Source: an uncultured Cellulophaga sp. | Lineage (GTDB): Bacteria; Bacteroidota; Bacteroidia; Flavobacteriales; Flavobacteriaceae | Length of the DNA: 64,000 bases | Reading direction: 5' to 3' | Assembly (NCBI GenBank): GCA_947496695.1 | Contig: CANMEI010000007.1 | Coordinates: forward strand, 62,001-126,000 | Part shown: in pieces, positions 28,384-37,760 of the stretch | Layout of the letters: every line of letters begins with the position of its first letter | Position numbering within the stretch: position 1 is the stretch's first letter | Notes under the pieces: generated by a model | What the model was told of the DNA's origin: nothing | What the model saw: only the letters and a program-made list of their open reading frames with translations | Databases searched by the model: none | Program-made: the position numbers and the translations under genes

Positions 28384-29557
28384 AGTGTATATTCATATAA
28401 AGTGTGTCTAGTAATTGTTGTTTATGATCTAAACTATACTCCCAGAACATTGCACCACCAAGTCCTTTTTCTTTTATAAATTTTGATTTTAATTTTACTT
28501 CTTTTGGTGTTTCCCAAGAAATAAAAATACTATCTGTAGCGTTCCATAAATACGATGCCTTAGCGGAATCATCGTATAATTTTTTAAATTTACCGGAAGC
28601 TATTTCTTCTTTAATTTTCCAAGTTGCAACAATTGTACTCCCTGTTTTTGCATTTTGATATAAACCATTGTTAATTGGTGTTACACCTTGCCATTTTCTT
28701 CCATAAAAAGGAATACCCATAATAAGTTTATGAGCTGGCACACCTGCTTTTAGATGCCTTTCAATAGCTTCATTACTACTATTACCTCCAAATTTTTCTT
28801 TATTTGACTTATATAAATTTCCTTGATGACCAGTTTGATAATGCCACCCGTTATAATAATCATAACACATAACATTAACATAATCTAGATACTCATGTGC
28901 TTTTCCTAAATTAGTATGATTAATATATTCTTGATCTGCACCAGTAGCAATAGTTAATAAATAATGCGTATTATCTTTTGCTTCTTGTTTATTAAGCTCA
29001 GCACGTAATTCTTTTAATAGTAATGTAAAGTTTTCTTTATCTGATAGCCTAAAAACATTGTCTTCTGCTCGCTGGCCAGGAAACTCCCAATCAATATCTA
29101 CGCCATCAAAACCATGATATTTCATAAGTTGAACTGCACTTTTTGCAAATTTCTCCCTAGACTCTTGATATGCTGCAATAGTTGAAAATTGATCAGACCA
29201 TACCCAACCTCCAATTGAATAAAGGATTTTAAAACTCGGGTTTTGTTTTTTTAAAGCAATTACTTTTGCAATTTTCAAACTATCAGTAGCTAGTTCAAAA
29301 CCAACATTACCATCAATAATATTAGCAAAAGCATAATTTATATGAGTTAATTTTTTAGCATCAACTTTTGAAGGATCAAAATTTTCATAACCAGCTACAT
29401 ATCCTATAATTTTTAAATCTACTGGTTTATTTAAACTTCTATTCGGTGTATTTTTTGTTTTTTCTGATGGAGAACAAGCATAGGTAAAACCTGCAAGCAA
29501 TATTACTATTACAGATTTTATTTTTATAGAATTAAATAAGGCGCTACTAACTTTCAT
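28382..29557 (-). CDS. GH18 chitinase-like lipoprotein
   Basis: Retaining GH18 enzyme, 391 residues, lipobox TYAC (Cys28). The catalytic strand is FDGVDIDWEFPGQ with the full DxxDxDxE motif and acid Glu158. Other strands: IIGYVAGY (50-57), ILYSIGGW (111-118), YVNVMCYDYYNGW and AMFWEYSLD at the end. The IPFYGRKWQGV block suggests a chitinase-insertion-type subdomain, as in exo-acting chitinases. GH18 also contains endo-beta-N-acetylglucosaminidases that cut between the two core GlcNAc residues of N-glycans. The neighbours (GH92, GH130, glycosylasparaginase) favour a role in N-glycan breakdown, but the sequence alone looks chitinase-like, so both options stand. Confidence 0.88.
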   Translation of the reverse strand: MKVSSALFNSIKIKSVIVILLAGFTYACSPSEKTKNTPNRSLNKPVDLKIIGYVAGYENFDPSKVDAKKLTHINYAFANIIDGNVGFELATDSLKIAKVIALKKQNPSFKILYSIGGWVWSDQFSTIAAYQESREKFAKSAVQLMKYHGFDGVDIDWEFPGQRAEDNVFRLSDKENFTLLLKELRAELNKQEAKDNTHYLLTIATGADQEYINHTNLGKAHEYLDYVNVMCYDYYNGWHYQTGHQGNLYKSNKEKFGGNSSNEAIERHLKAGVPAHKLIMGIPFYGRKWQGVTPINNGLYQNAKTGSTIVATWKIKEEIASGKFKKLYDDSAKASYLWNATDSIFISWETPKEVKLKSKFIKEKGLGGAMFWEYSLDHKQQLLDTLYMNIH

Positions 29558-29561
29558 TACT

Positions 29562-30641
29562 TTATTCTTTTTTAGTAATCACTTTCCCATCTTCTCTAAG
29601 TATTAGTTGATGCCCAGTAAAAGGGCTTTCAACTAACAAATTCCAACCTTGACTATGACTTTCAAGCGTTGGTTTAATTATTTTTCCATCAATAGAAATT
29701 TTTGATGTATTTAAACTATCTATTGAAGTGATATATTCATTTTTATTTTTAAAATGAGCATTTTGTATACGGTACATTTTATACATCTCCCATTTTATTT
29801 TTTCATCTTGAGGAATTGTAAAATCAGTTGAATCACCTGGTGTTTTAGTTGAGAAATACACATAGCCCCACTTTTCTGGTTCATGCATATTTATAACTCC
29901 CATTGGAGACCAAACCCAATTATATTCGTGCAATAGTTTACCCTTGGCATCTTTTTTTCTTTCATATTTTCCATCTCTAATTTGATAATCCCAATTTACA
30001 CGTGAAAAATTGACTCTCCAAAACTGATCTGTAGGTACATTTTTATGGTAATATCCTGCTTTATATACAGACCACGGAATTGCAATTTCTAAAACCCAAC
30101 CTTTATCAATATCTGTAGGGTTATTAATAGTACCATTTACTTTAACTGCAGATTTTAAACCTGTAATGTTCCAATCATTTAAAACAGTATTTCCACCTCT
30201 ATATGGTTTTGTTATAAACAAGTCCCATGCAGTATTTAAAGCATTCAACTCAAGCTCATAATAATCATGAGTATCATTATTAGGCTCTATAAAAACTTCA
30301 AAATCATTATTATGAAAAATAATAGTATCCCTTTTGGTTAAATTACCCCAAACATGAGGTTCTTCCATTTTAGCTAAAATATAATAGTACGTGTCGTCCC
30401 ACAACATTTTAACTTGAGTTTTATATTTAGGCTGTTTTACACCTTCAATATCAATAAACAAATCTGTCCAAGAAACATTATTCCAAGATGGGTCAGATTC
30501 ATCACCATCAATAGTAATTGCAGTAGGTGTTTTATAAGCTATATGGGTTTTAGGAACTACATTATCTGAATTTTGAGCACAACTACTTACTGTAATCATA
30601 CTACAAATTAAAAAACTAAAAAATGTTGTTATAAAACGCAT
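29562..30641 (-). CDS. CBM9-like carbohydrate-binding protein
   Basis: 359 residues with a signal peptide; SSCAQ at about 19-23 could be either a lipobox or a type I site. The mature part begins with AITIDGDESDPSWNN, the usual entry of the CBM9-like fold, followed by LWDDTYYYILAKMEEPHVW, NDFEVFIEPNNDTHDYYELELN and GWVLEIAIPWSVY, which match the carbohydrate-binding family 9-like proteins found beside glycosidases in Bacteroidota. No catalytic domain is visible; about 100 extra residues follow (from IPQDEKIKWEMYK). It lies 4 bp upstream of GH18 and 10 bp downstream of GH130. It might bind glycan at the cell surface, but I know of no proven role for this group. Confidence 0.7.
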   Translation of the reverse strand: MRFITTFFSFLICSMITVSSCAQNSDNVVPKTHIAYKTPTAITIDGDESDPSWNNVSWTDLFIDIEGVKQPKYKTQVKMLWDDTYYYILAKMEEPHVWGNLTKRDTIIFHNNDFEVFIEPNNDTHDYYELELNALNTAWDLFITKPYRGGNTVLNDWNITGLKSAVKVNGTINNPTDIDKGWVLEIAIPWSVYKAGYYHKNVPTDQFWRVNFSRVNWDYQIRDGKYERKKDAKGKLLHEYNWVWSPMGVINMHEPEKWGYVYFSTKTPGDSTDFTIPQDEKIKWEMYKMYRIQNAHFKNKNEYITSIDSLNTSKISIDGKIIKPTLESHSQGWNLLVESPFTGHQLILREDGKVITKKE

Positions 30642-30651
30642 ATATTTTAAA

Positions 30652-31617
30652 TTATAAACTATTGTTTTTTGTAAATTCTACTACTTCGCTAAGCTTACCA
30701 AAAGCTAATGCTACAACAGTATCTGCAGCACCGTAATAAACCGCTAGTTTATCTTCTTTTTCATCATGCAATGCAGCACAAGGGAAAACAACATTCGGCA
30801 CATCACCAACTTGCTCGTATAATTCCGCCGGACCTAATAAATAAGGTTGTGTTCTATATTTTACTTTATCTGGTTGATTCTCATCTAACAGAGCCGCTCC
30901 CATTGCATACCTAAAACCGTTACATGTATTTATTACACCATGATACAACATTAACCAACCATCATCAGTAAGAATAGGAATTGGTCCTGCACCTACTTTT
31001 GTACATTGCCAAGCACTATCAATAAAATCTGTAGCTTTAAGCACACAACGGTGTTCACCCCAATATTTCATATCAGGACTATAGCTTATGTAAATATCAC
31101 CAAAAGGTGTGTGACCGTTATCACTTGGCCTACTTAACATAGCATATTTACCATCTATTTTTTTAGGAAATAAAACTCCGTTTCTATTAAAAGGCAAAAA
31201 GGCATTTTCACATTGAAAAAATTCTTTGAAATCGTAAGTATATCCAATACCAATTGTTGGCCCGTGATACCCATTACACCATGTAATCCAATATCTATCT
31301 TCAATAAATACAACACGAGGATCGTATTTATAATCAGATTCAATCATCTCGGTATTACCAGCCATCATTTCAATAGGCTCGTGATTAATGTCCCAATTAA
31401 TACCATCTTTACTAAAACCAGCAAAAATATTCATTTGCACCGCTTTATTATCGCAACGAAAAACACCCGCAAAGCCATCTTTAAAAGGTACAACTGCACT
31501 ATTAAAAATACTATTTGATGATGGAATTGCATACCTATCTATAATAGGGTTTGCATTGTAACGCCACATTACATCAGTACAATTTTCAGGCTTATCTTGC
31601 CAAGGAATAGAACTCAT
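30652..31617 (-). CDS. GH130 mannoside phosphorylase, Man-beta-1,4-GlcNAc type
   Basis: 321 residues without a signal peptide, so cytoplasmic. Five-bladed propeller of GH130: [23 protein letters not shown] (23-45), GVFRCD (51-56), YDPRV with the probable catalytic Asp99, [14 protein letters not shown] (112-125), [34 protein letters not shown] and FPCAALHD. From memory it matches closely the GH130 subfamily 2 enzymes (Uhgb_MP, BT1033) that phosphorolyse beta-1,4-mannosyl-N-acetylglucosamine from the N-glycan core to mannose-1-phosphate and GlcNAc. Next to a symporter gene (9 bp) that could import the disaccharide. This is the most specific pointer to N-glycan use in the window. Beta-mannan oligosaccharides are an alternative substrate. 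Confidence 0.88.
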   Translation of the reverse strand: MSSIPWQDKPENCTDVMWRYNANPIIDRYAIPSSNSIFNSAVVPFKDGFAGVFRCDNKAVQMNIFAGFSKDGINWDINHEPIEMMAGNTEMIESDYKYDPRVVFIEDRYWITWCNGYHGPTIGIGYTYDFKEFFQCENAFLPFNRNGVLFPKKIDGKYAMLSRPSDNGHTPFGDIYISYSPDMKYWGEHRCVLKATDFIDSAWQCTKVGAGPIPILTDDGWLMLYHGVINTCNGFRYAMGAALLDENQPDKVKYRTQPYLLGPAELYEQVGDVPNVVFPCAALHDEKEDKLAVYYGAADTVVALAFGKLSEVVEFTKNNSL

Positions 31618-31626
31618 ATTATCTTC

Positions 31627-33504
31627 TTAATTTTCGTATTTTCTTACTTTATTAAGCCACGTGAATTTTAATATAATTGAAGTTATCGCAAATATCACTA
31701 AGGCTATTATTGCCATTGAATAATCTCTTATCATAAAATATATTGGCAACAAAATCATACTAGATTGCCAAACAATACCAATTGCACAATTCAACATATC
31801 AGATATAAAATCTGTGTTTTTAGTAAAGCTTTCATCTTCATCATTTAACTCCTTATAAACTGGTTGCCAAAAACCCCAAGGCTTTACATTTGAATAAAAC
31901 TTTTTTAAAGTTTTCATATCAGTAGCAGGCGTAAAAATAGTACCTAATATTGAACCTAATATTGACACTCCAAATATTACCAAGAACATATATATTGTTG
32001 GTATTTGTGATAAATAATACATTATTGAATCAACCTCAAAATTGGCTTTATTTTTTTCTACAATAAATTGTAATGTTGCAATAATTAAGCCAGAAGTCAT
32101 TCCCCAGAAATAGCCCCAACCATTAAAACGCCACCAAACCCATTTTAAAAAGTTTGCTGCTACATACCCACCGTAAAGCGCACTGGTAATCCATAATGTA
32201 ATTGAGTTAATTGAATCTGCAAAAAAGCCCATTATCACACCTAGAGTAACTACTAGAATTGAAGATAAATGACTCACCCTTAAGTAATGATTATCAGTAG
32301 CTTCTGGCTTGAAATATTTTTTATATATATCATTTACAATATATGCTGGACTAGAGTTTACAAATGCTGAAAATGTAGACATAAAAGCCGCTAAAAGTCC
32401 TGCTAACAGCAACCCTTTTATTCCAACAGGAACATGATTATTAATTACTTTAGGTAAAATTATTTCTAAATCACTTAAGTTCAAATCAGGAGAAGCTGCC
32501 ATTTCGGGCGCTAAAAAAACTAATGCTAAAACAACAACACCTCCGATAAGTAGGTAACGTGGTATGAATAAAATTAAATTTGTGAAACCACTCATATATG
32601 CAGCTTCTTTAACAGATCTTGTTGATAATATTCGTTGCATATCATAACTCGGAGTTGGCCCAGCTATGCTTGCAAAAAAGCCTTTAAATAATGACATACC
32701 AATAAAAGCACCAAACATTTTGTAACCTTGTGTATCTACCAAAGTATTGAAAGCTTCATATTTACCCGTCCAGGTACCTTTTAAATTGGTATCAAAAAAT
32801 ATAGCGCCCCATTCTTTTGATATAACACTATATAATTGAACATCTGTAACTTCAACAAATGCATAAACTGCAACTAACAAACCTGCAATTACCATAATCA
32901 AATATTGCAAAACTTCAGTAGCAACAACAGAAAACATACCGCCTTTGATAGTGTATATTGTCGTTAAAAAAATTAATATTAACGCATAGCTTTGATCAGA
33001 AGTTAAAAGAATATTATCACCTGTACCTAAAGCAAAATCCCACGGTAAAATAATGGTCATAAATTTACCTACACCTTCAAAAAAATAAGCAATAAAACCT
33101 ATAGAGGCAATTACCGCAAAAATGGCTACAATTAAATGTGATGCTCTACCTGGTCTATCATCTCCGAATCTTGTTAAAATCCACTCAGAGCCTGTCATTA
33201 TATTTGACCTACGAATCCAAGCCGCTAAAAAAATCATTATAAAAATCTGGTTCCATACAGGCCAGATCCACATGAACATAAAGCTTTTTGCTCCATAAAG
33301 AAACAAAACCCCAACCATCCAAGCAGTTCCGGAAATATCAAACATACCAGAACCATTACTTAAACCTAGATAGTACCATTTGATAGTTTTACCTCCTAAA
33401 AAATAAGAATCTAAACCTTTTGAGGCTCGTTTTGAAATCCAGATACCAACACCAAGTGTTAGCAAAATATAAAGTACTATTATTAAGACATCTATAATAT
33501 GCAT
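31627..33504 (-). CDS. Sodium:solute symporter (SSS family)
   Basis: 625-residue inner-membrane protein with about 14 predicted helices, starting with an uncleaved first helix (IDVLIIVLYILLTLGVGIWISKRASKG). SYFLGGKTIKWYYLGLSNGSGMFDISGTAW is the typical sodium-solute symporter start (TM1-TM2), and FNGWGYFWG lies in the late helices. SSS members in polysaccharide loci carry mono- or disaccharides or sugar acids. Squeezed between GH92 (14 bp) and GH130 (9 bp), it may import mannose or the Man-GlcNAc product that the cytoplasmic GH130 needs. The family is certain, the cargo is inferred from position. Confidence 0.88.
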   Translation of the reverse strand: MHIIDVLIIVLYILLTLGVGIWISKRASKGLDSYFLGGKTIKWYYLGLSNGSGMFDISGTAWMVGVLFLYGAKSFMFMWIWPVWNQIFIMIFLAAWIRRSNIMTGSEWILTRFGDDRPGRASHLIVAIFAVIASIGFIAYFFEGVGKFMTIILPWDFALGTGDNILLTSDQSYALILIFLTTIYTIKGGMFSVVATEVLQYLIMVIAGLLVAVYAFVEVTDVQLYSVISKEWGAIFFDTNLKGTWTGKYEAFNTLVDTQGYKMFGAFIGMSLFKGFFASIAGPTPSYDMQRILSTRSVKEAAYMSGFTNLILFIPRYLLIGGVVVLALVFLAPEMAASPDLNLSDLEIILPKVINNHVPVGIKGLLLAGLLAAFMSTFSAFVNSSPAYIVNDIYKKYFKPEATDNHYLRVSHLSSILVVTLGVIMGFFADSINSITLWITSALYGGYVAANFLKWVWWRFNGWGYFWGMTSGLIIATLQFIVEKNKANFEVDSIMYYLSQIPTIYMFLVIFGVSILGSILGTIFTPATDMKTLKKFYSNVKPWGFWQPVYKELNDEDESFTKNTDFISDMLNCAIGIVWQSSMILLPIYFMIRDYSMAIIALVIFAITSIILKFTWLNKVRKYEN

Positions 33505-33518
33505 GCAATCAATTTAAT

Positions 33519-35756
33519 TTATATTCCCCATGTTTTATTAGGCGTATTCCCCATTACAAAATGCAATGTTCCACCCTGTAGAATTGTTGCATGTGAAATA
33601 TTTGTTTGGTTGAATTCAGCTCCGTTTAGTGTTGCTGATTGTATATAAATATTTTTATCAGAAACATTTTCTGCTTCTATTACAAAGCTTATTTCTTTTG
33701 AAATATTTATAGTGGCTTTTTCAAAAATAGGACTACCAATTTCATATTCTGTAGATGAAGGGTTCATTGCATATAAACCTATAGAACTCAATACATACCA
33801 CGCACTCATCTGTCCGCAATCTTCATTTCCACTCAATCCATTTGGCGTGGTATTATATTGTGTATCTAATATATGACGAACCCAGTATTGTGTTCTCCAT
33901 GGTTTATTTGCATGATTAAATAAGTAAGAAATGTGATGACTAGGTTCGTTACCATGTGCATATTGACCAATTAAACCTGATATATCGGCAGAAACATTTG
34001 AACCATTTATTTCTGAACTTTCAGTAAAAAGCTTCTCTAATCTGCTTGTGAAAATTTCATCTCCTCCATGAAGATCTATAAAACCTGTTACATCATGAGG
34101 CACAAACCAACTATGTTGCCATGCATTACCTTCTGTATAATCTGTATGCTCTCTGTGATTAGAGTACTTAGGATCAAATGGCTCATGCCATGAAACACCA
34201 TTAACAGCTTTACCTCGCATAAAACCTGTTTCAGCATCAAATAAAGGTTTATATGCTTTTGAGCGGTTTAAGAAGTATTTATAATCATCTTCTTTACCTA
34301 ATGCTTTTGCCATTTGAGCCAAACACCAATCATCATAAGCATACTCTAATGTTATGGTTACAGATTCATCTAACAAATTATAAGGTATATATCCATATTC
34401 TTTATAAAAATCTAAACCTCTTGCATCTTGCATCATGGTGGTTTTCATAGCCTCGTACGCCTTTTCAGAATCAAAACCTTTTACACCTTTTAAATAAGCC
34501 TCTACAATCACCGGAATTGAATGATAGCCTGTCATGGTATTGGTTTCATTCCCGTATAAAGTCCAAACAGGAAGTATTTTATTTGTTTTATAATACTCTA
34601 ACATTGTATTTGTAATATCAGAAACTTTATCAGGTGCTATTAAGGTTAGTAATGGCTGTTCTGCTCTAAACGTATCCCATAGTGATAAAGTTGAATATGC
34701 AGTATAATTAGTTGCTGTAACAATGCTATCATTCTCTTTTCTAAATTGTCCATTTTTATCACTAAATGTTACAGGAGCAAGTTGTGTATGATATAATGAC
34801 GTATAGAAAATTGTTTTTAATGAATCAACAGGAGTCTCTACTGTAATTTTAGATAAAGCTTCATTCCAGTTATTTTCTGCATTATTTTTTACTTCTTCAA
34901 AATCAAAAGAAGCACTGTCTAAATTTTCTTTTGCATTTTCAATACTAACTGAAGACAATGCCACCTTAACTAATAATACATTATCATCTTTTTGATCAAA
35001 AAATAACTGAGTTGCTGTTTTTACTCCTTCCGCATTAGCAAATTCAACTTCATTATCATCTGAAATAAAAACACTTTCTGTTACTGGTTTTGAAAATTTT
35101 GCTACAAAAAATACTTTTTGATTTTTTGCCCAACCAGTACTATAACGGTGTCCACTAATTGTAAATTCATCTTCTAACGCTATAGCTGTATTAGTAGCTT
35201 TATCCCAATTTATACCAAAACCAAGGTTAAATATTACAGATTGTTTATCTCCCTCATTAAAAGTATATTTATGATAAGCTGTTCTTAACGATGTAGTTAA
35301 TTCTACATTAATATTGTGATCTTCAAGGTAAACTTGATAATACCCTGGTGTTGCTATTTCATTATTATGTTTATATTTTGAGGTATATGAAAGTGAATCA
35401 CGATTAGTAACACTAGTTGACAGTAAAGCTTTTTTATTTACTGGCATTACCAAAATATCTGCCAAGTCACCAATACCTGTACCACTTAAGCTTAAGTGGC
35501 TAAAACCAATTGCTAATGAATCTGAATAATGATAACCAGAACACCAATCCCAACTACTAATTCCATTAACCGGACTTACCTGCAACATACCAAAAGGAAC
35601 TGTAGCTCCTGGATAAGTATGACCATGCCCTCCTGTTCCTATAAACGGATCAACATTGCTTATTAATGAAGAATCTTGACTAATTTTTATTTCTTTATTT
35701 TGCTTACAACTTGAAACAAAAATTACAATTAACAACGGAAGTATATATTTTTTCAT
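33519..35756 (-). CDS. GH92 alpha-mannosidase, lipoprotein
   Basis: First gene of the long minus-strand operon. 745 residues, lipobox FVSSC (Cys17) followed by KQNKE. All GH92 blocks are present: NVDPFIGTGGHGHTYPGATVPFGM (34-57), LSGTGIGDLADILVMP (89-104), LSLWDTFRAEQP (357-368), TEGNAWQH with probable acid Glu542, HGNEPSHHISYLFNH (601-615) and GNEDCGQMSAW (643-653) with probable base Asp646. It is the canonical form of the family, unlike the divergent copy at 23952. Exo-alpha-mannosidase on high-mannose N-glycans or alpha-mannan is the expected role. A match to the Bacteroidota -7 box lies about 78 bp upstream. It is divergent from the histidine kinase gene across a 131-bp gap. Confidence 0.93.
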   Translation of the reverse strand: MKKYILPLLIVIFVSSCKQNKEIKISQDSSLISNVDPFIGTGGHGHTYPGATVPFGMLQVSPVNGISSWDWCSGYHYSDSLAIGFSHLSLSGTGIGDLADILVMPVNKKALLSTSVTNRDSLSYTSKYKHNNEIATPGYYQVYLEDHNINVELTTSLRTAYHKYTFNEGDKQSVIFNLGFGINWDKATNTAIALEDEFTISGHRYSTGWAKNQKVFFVAKFSKPVTESVFISDDNEVEFANAEGVKTATQLFFDQKDDNVLLVKVALSSVSIENAKENLDSASFDFEEVKNNAENNWNEALSKITVETPVDSLKTIFYTSLYHTQLAPVTFSDKNGQFRKENDSIVTATNYTAYSTLSLWDTFRAEQPLLTLIAPDKVSDITNTMLEYYKTNKILPVWTLYGNETNTMTGYHSIPVIVEAYLKGVKGFDSEKAYEAMKTTMMQDARGLDFYKEYGYIPYNLLDESVTITLEYAYDDWCLAQMAKALGKEDDYKYFLNRSKAYKPLFDAETGFMRGKAVNGVSWHEPFDPKYSNHREHTDYTEGNAWQHSWFVPHDVTGFIDLHGGDEIFTSRLEKLFTESSEINGSNVSADISGLIGQYAHGNEPSHHISYLFNHANKPWRTQYWVRHILDTQYNTTPNGLSGNEDCGQMSAWYVLSSIGLYAMNPSSTEYEIGSPIFEKATINISKEISFVIEAENVSDKNIYIQSATLNGAEFNQTNISHATILQGGTLHFVMGNTPNKTWGI

Positions 35757-35833
35757 TTAATGATTTATCATGTTTACCATATAAAATTTCATAATTTTAA
35801 CAAGTTTTAAAATAATTTTAGACAGACAACATA

Positions 35834-35841
35834 CAAACGTA
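35834..35841 (-). promoter_or_regulatory. Possible -7 element for the long minus-strand operon
   Basis: On the minus strand this reads TACGTTTG, a full match to the Bacteroidota -7 consensus TAnnTTTG. Transcription would start near 35827, giving a leader of about 70 nt before the GH92 start at 35756. I see no clear -33 TTG partner. Immediately downstream on the same strand (35830-35821) is GTTGTCTGTC, which shares 9 of 10 bases with part of the element upstream of the first susC-like gene. Confidence 0.35.
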
Positions 35842-35887
35842 GCTAAACATCATAAAAAAATAATTTCCTAAAGTATTCTTAAATAGC

Positions 35888-36979
35888 ATGAAATTTAATT
35901 CTAATAATGTATACCAAGTTTCCCCATTACACCATGTAATATTCTGGTTGATATATTTTCTTTTTAACTTTTTTAGGTGGGGCAGTTATTTCGACAACTA
36001 CTTATACTCTTTAAAAACCAATGCATTAGGTTTTCCTATACACATGGTACTCTGTTACTTAAACGTATACTTGTTAATGCCAAAATTAGTTTTTAAAAAA
36101 AAATACATCCAATATATAATCGCCATTTTACTTTCTATTTTTACGATGGTTATTATAAAATTTAGCTTAACGTATTATCTAGTTGGCAACAATGTATGGC
36201 CTGAAGGCCCAATACCAACCAATAAGCTCACCTTAAATTATACTATTGATATGATGATTGGTGAATTATATGTTGTCACTTTTGTAACAGCAATTAAAAT
36301 AACTTTAGACTTTTTAAAAGAACATAGACGAGTAGCTGATTTAGAAAAAACTCAATTAGAAACAGAACTTTTATTTTTAAAAACTCAAATATCCCCACAT
36401 TTCTTTTTCAATACTCTAAATAATATTTATTCTTTATCTGTTGAGAAATCAAATAAAACTCCAAAAATAATTTTGATGCTTTCTGAATTAATGCGATACC
36501 TATTGTATGAAACAAAAGGAAAAAGACAGTCTCTTGAAAATGAAATATTATGCATTCAAAATTACTTAGATTTAGAGAAAATTAGACATAATGATGATTT
36601 AGATGTGGACATGTCCATATCAGGTGATATTCAAGACAAAGAAATATCACCAATACTCTTACTTACTTTTATTGAAAATGCGTTTAAACATGGGGTTCAA
36701 AAAAATATTGGAAAAGTTAAAATTGTCATTAATTTAACAATTAAAAAAGATTTTCTTTACTTTTCGATCTCAAACCCCATGCCCCTCATTACTGCACAAC
36801 AACAACCATTAATTAAACAAGCAAGTGGCATTGGACTAGAGAATGTAAAAAAAAGATTAGAATTAGGATACAACAAAAACGATTACAAGCTAAAAATAAA
36901 AGTAAATAGTAAAAATAGGTTTGTCGTAAAACTTAAGATAAGAGTACAAGAAGAAAAATCTGAGCTCATAATAGAATAA
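35888..36979 (+). CDS. LytS-type sensor histidine kinase
   Basis: 363-residue membrane histidine kinase of the LytS/YehU (His_kinase) family. The first 145 residues hold about four transmembrane helices (roughly 17-30, 46-67, 74-98, 118-142) with short loops, so there is no sizeable periplasmic sugar-binding domain. The phosphoacceptor is His171 in QISPHFFFNTLNNIYSL, followed by a short HATPase with FIENAFKHG and GIGLENVKKRL. The response regulator begins 70 bp downstream and is its obvious partner. It is transcribed away from the long operon and toward the susC-like genes. The signal may be a ligand in or near the membrane rather than a periplasmic oligosaccharide as in hybrid two-component systems. 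Signal unknown. Confidence 0.9.
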   Translation: MKFNSNNVYQVSPLHHVIFWLIYFLFNFFRWGSYFDNYLYSLKTNALGFPIHMVLCYLNVYLLMPKLVFKKKYIQYIIAILLSIFTMVIIKFSLTYYLVGNNVWPEGPIPTNKLTLNYTIDMMIGELYVVTFVTAIKITLDFLKEHRRVADLEKTQLETELLFLKTQISPHFFFNTLNNIYSLSVEKSNKTPKIILMLSELMRYLLYETKGKRQSLENEILCIQNYLDLEKIRHNDDLDVDMSISGDIQDKEISPILLLTFIENAFKHGVQKNIGKVKIVINLTIKKDFLYFSISNPMPLITAQQQPLIKQASGIGLENVKKRLELGYNKNDYKLKIKVNSKNRFVVKLKIRVQEEKSELIIE

Positions 36980-37049
36980 AATAGGTATCTATAAATTATT
37001 GTAGTATCTTAAAGAAAGTGAATTAATTAAAGGAGAAAATTAAATATCA

Positions 37050-37760
37050 ATGAAAATAAAATGTTTAATTATAGATGACGAGCCTCTAGCTATTAATGTC
37101 ATAAAAAAATATCTAGAGCAGATTGAAGATTTTGAGGTAATTAATACATTTAGCAATGCAATTGATGGTTTAAATTTTTTAAAAAACAATAGCGTAGATG
37201 TTATTTTTTTAGATATAAACATGCCTGTTTTAGATGGTATTAACTTTATAAAAAGCTTAGAAAAACCACCTCTTTTAATTATCACTAGTGCTTACGATGA
37301 ATTTGCTCTAGAAACATACGAACTAGATGTAATAGACTACCTTATAAAACCTATTGAATTTCCAAGGTTCATGAAAGCCTTAAATAAAGTTACTCGGAGA
37401 CTTAACAACAATAAAACTATACAAGAATCTGCAATAGATCGCCCTTTCATTTTCGTGAAAATTGATAAAAAGAAAATGAAAAAGATTTATTTAGATGAAA
37501 TTTTAATTGTTGAATCTCTTAAAGACTATTTAAAAATAAATACAATTTCCGGTAAGTACATTATTCATAGTACACTTTCTGACTTTACCAATTTACTACC
37601 TTCTAGAGAATTTATTAGAATTCATAGATCTTATACGGTGGCACTTAACAAAATTGAAGCTGTTGAAGGAAATAGCGTTGAAATTGAAGGTTTAAGATAT
37701 GTTATTGGAAGATCTTACCTTGAAGAGGTAAAGCAAAAAATTCTAAACTCTTCAATTTAA
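37050..37760 (+). CDS. LytTR-family response regulator
   Basis: 236 residues. Receiver domain (about 3-120) with acidic pocket IIDDEP (Asp9, Asp10), phosphoacceptor Asp55 in VIFLDINMP, conserved Thr/Ser in ITSAYDEFALE and Lys in DYLIKP. LytTR DNA-binding domain (about 138-236): FVKIDKKKMKKIYLDEILIVESLKDYLKI, then FIRIHRSYTVALNKIEAVEG. Such regulators bind pairs of short direct repeats upstream of promoters. The 30-bp element shared by the two susC-like promoters downstream (37930-37959 and 43124-43153) is the most obvious candidate target. Partner of the kinase at 35888. Confidence 0.93.
   Translation: MKIKCLIIDDEPLAINVIKKYLEQIEDFEVINTFSNAIDGLNFLKNNSVDVIFLDINMPVLDGINFIKSLEKPPLLIITSAYDEFALETYELDVIDYLIKPIEFPRFMKALNKVTRRLNNNKTIQESAIDRPFIFVKIDKKKMKKIYLDEILIVESLKDYLKINTISGKYIIHSTLSDFTNLLPSREFIRIHRSYTVALNKIEAVEGNSVEIEGLRYVIGRSYLEEVKQKILNSSI

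Noticed and set aside
28382-29557. GH18 considered as a definite endo-beta-N-acetylglucosaminidase
   Set aside because: The context fits, but the YGRKW block and overall layout look like chitinases, so only a family-level call is made.
31213-31518. Plus-strand open frame of 101 codons inside the GH130 gene
   Set aside because: Antisense to a well-recognised enzyme, no signature and no promoter context.
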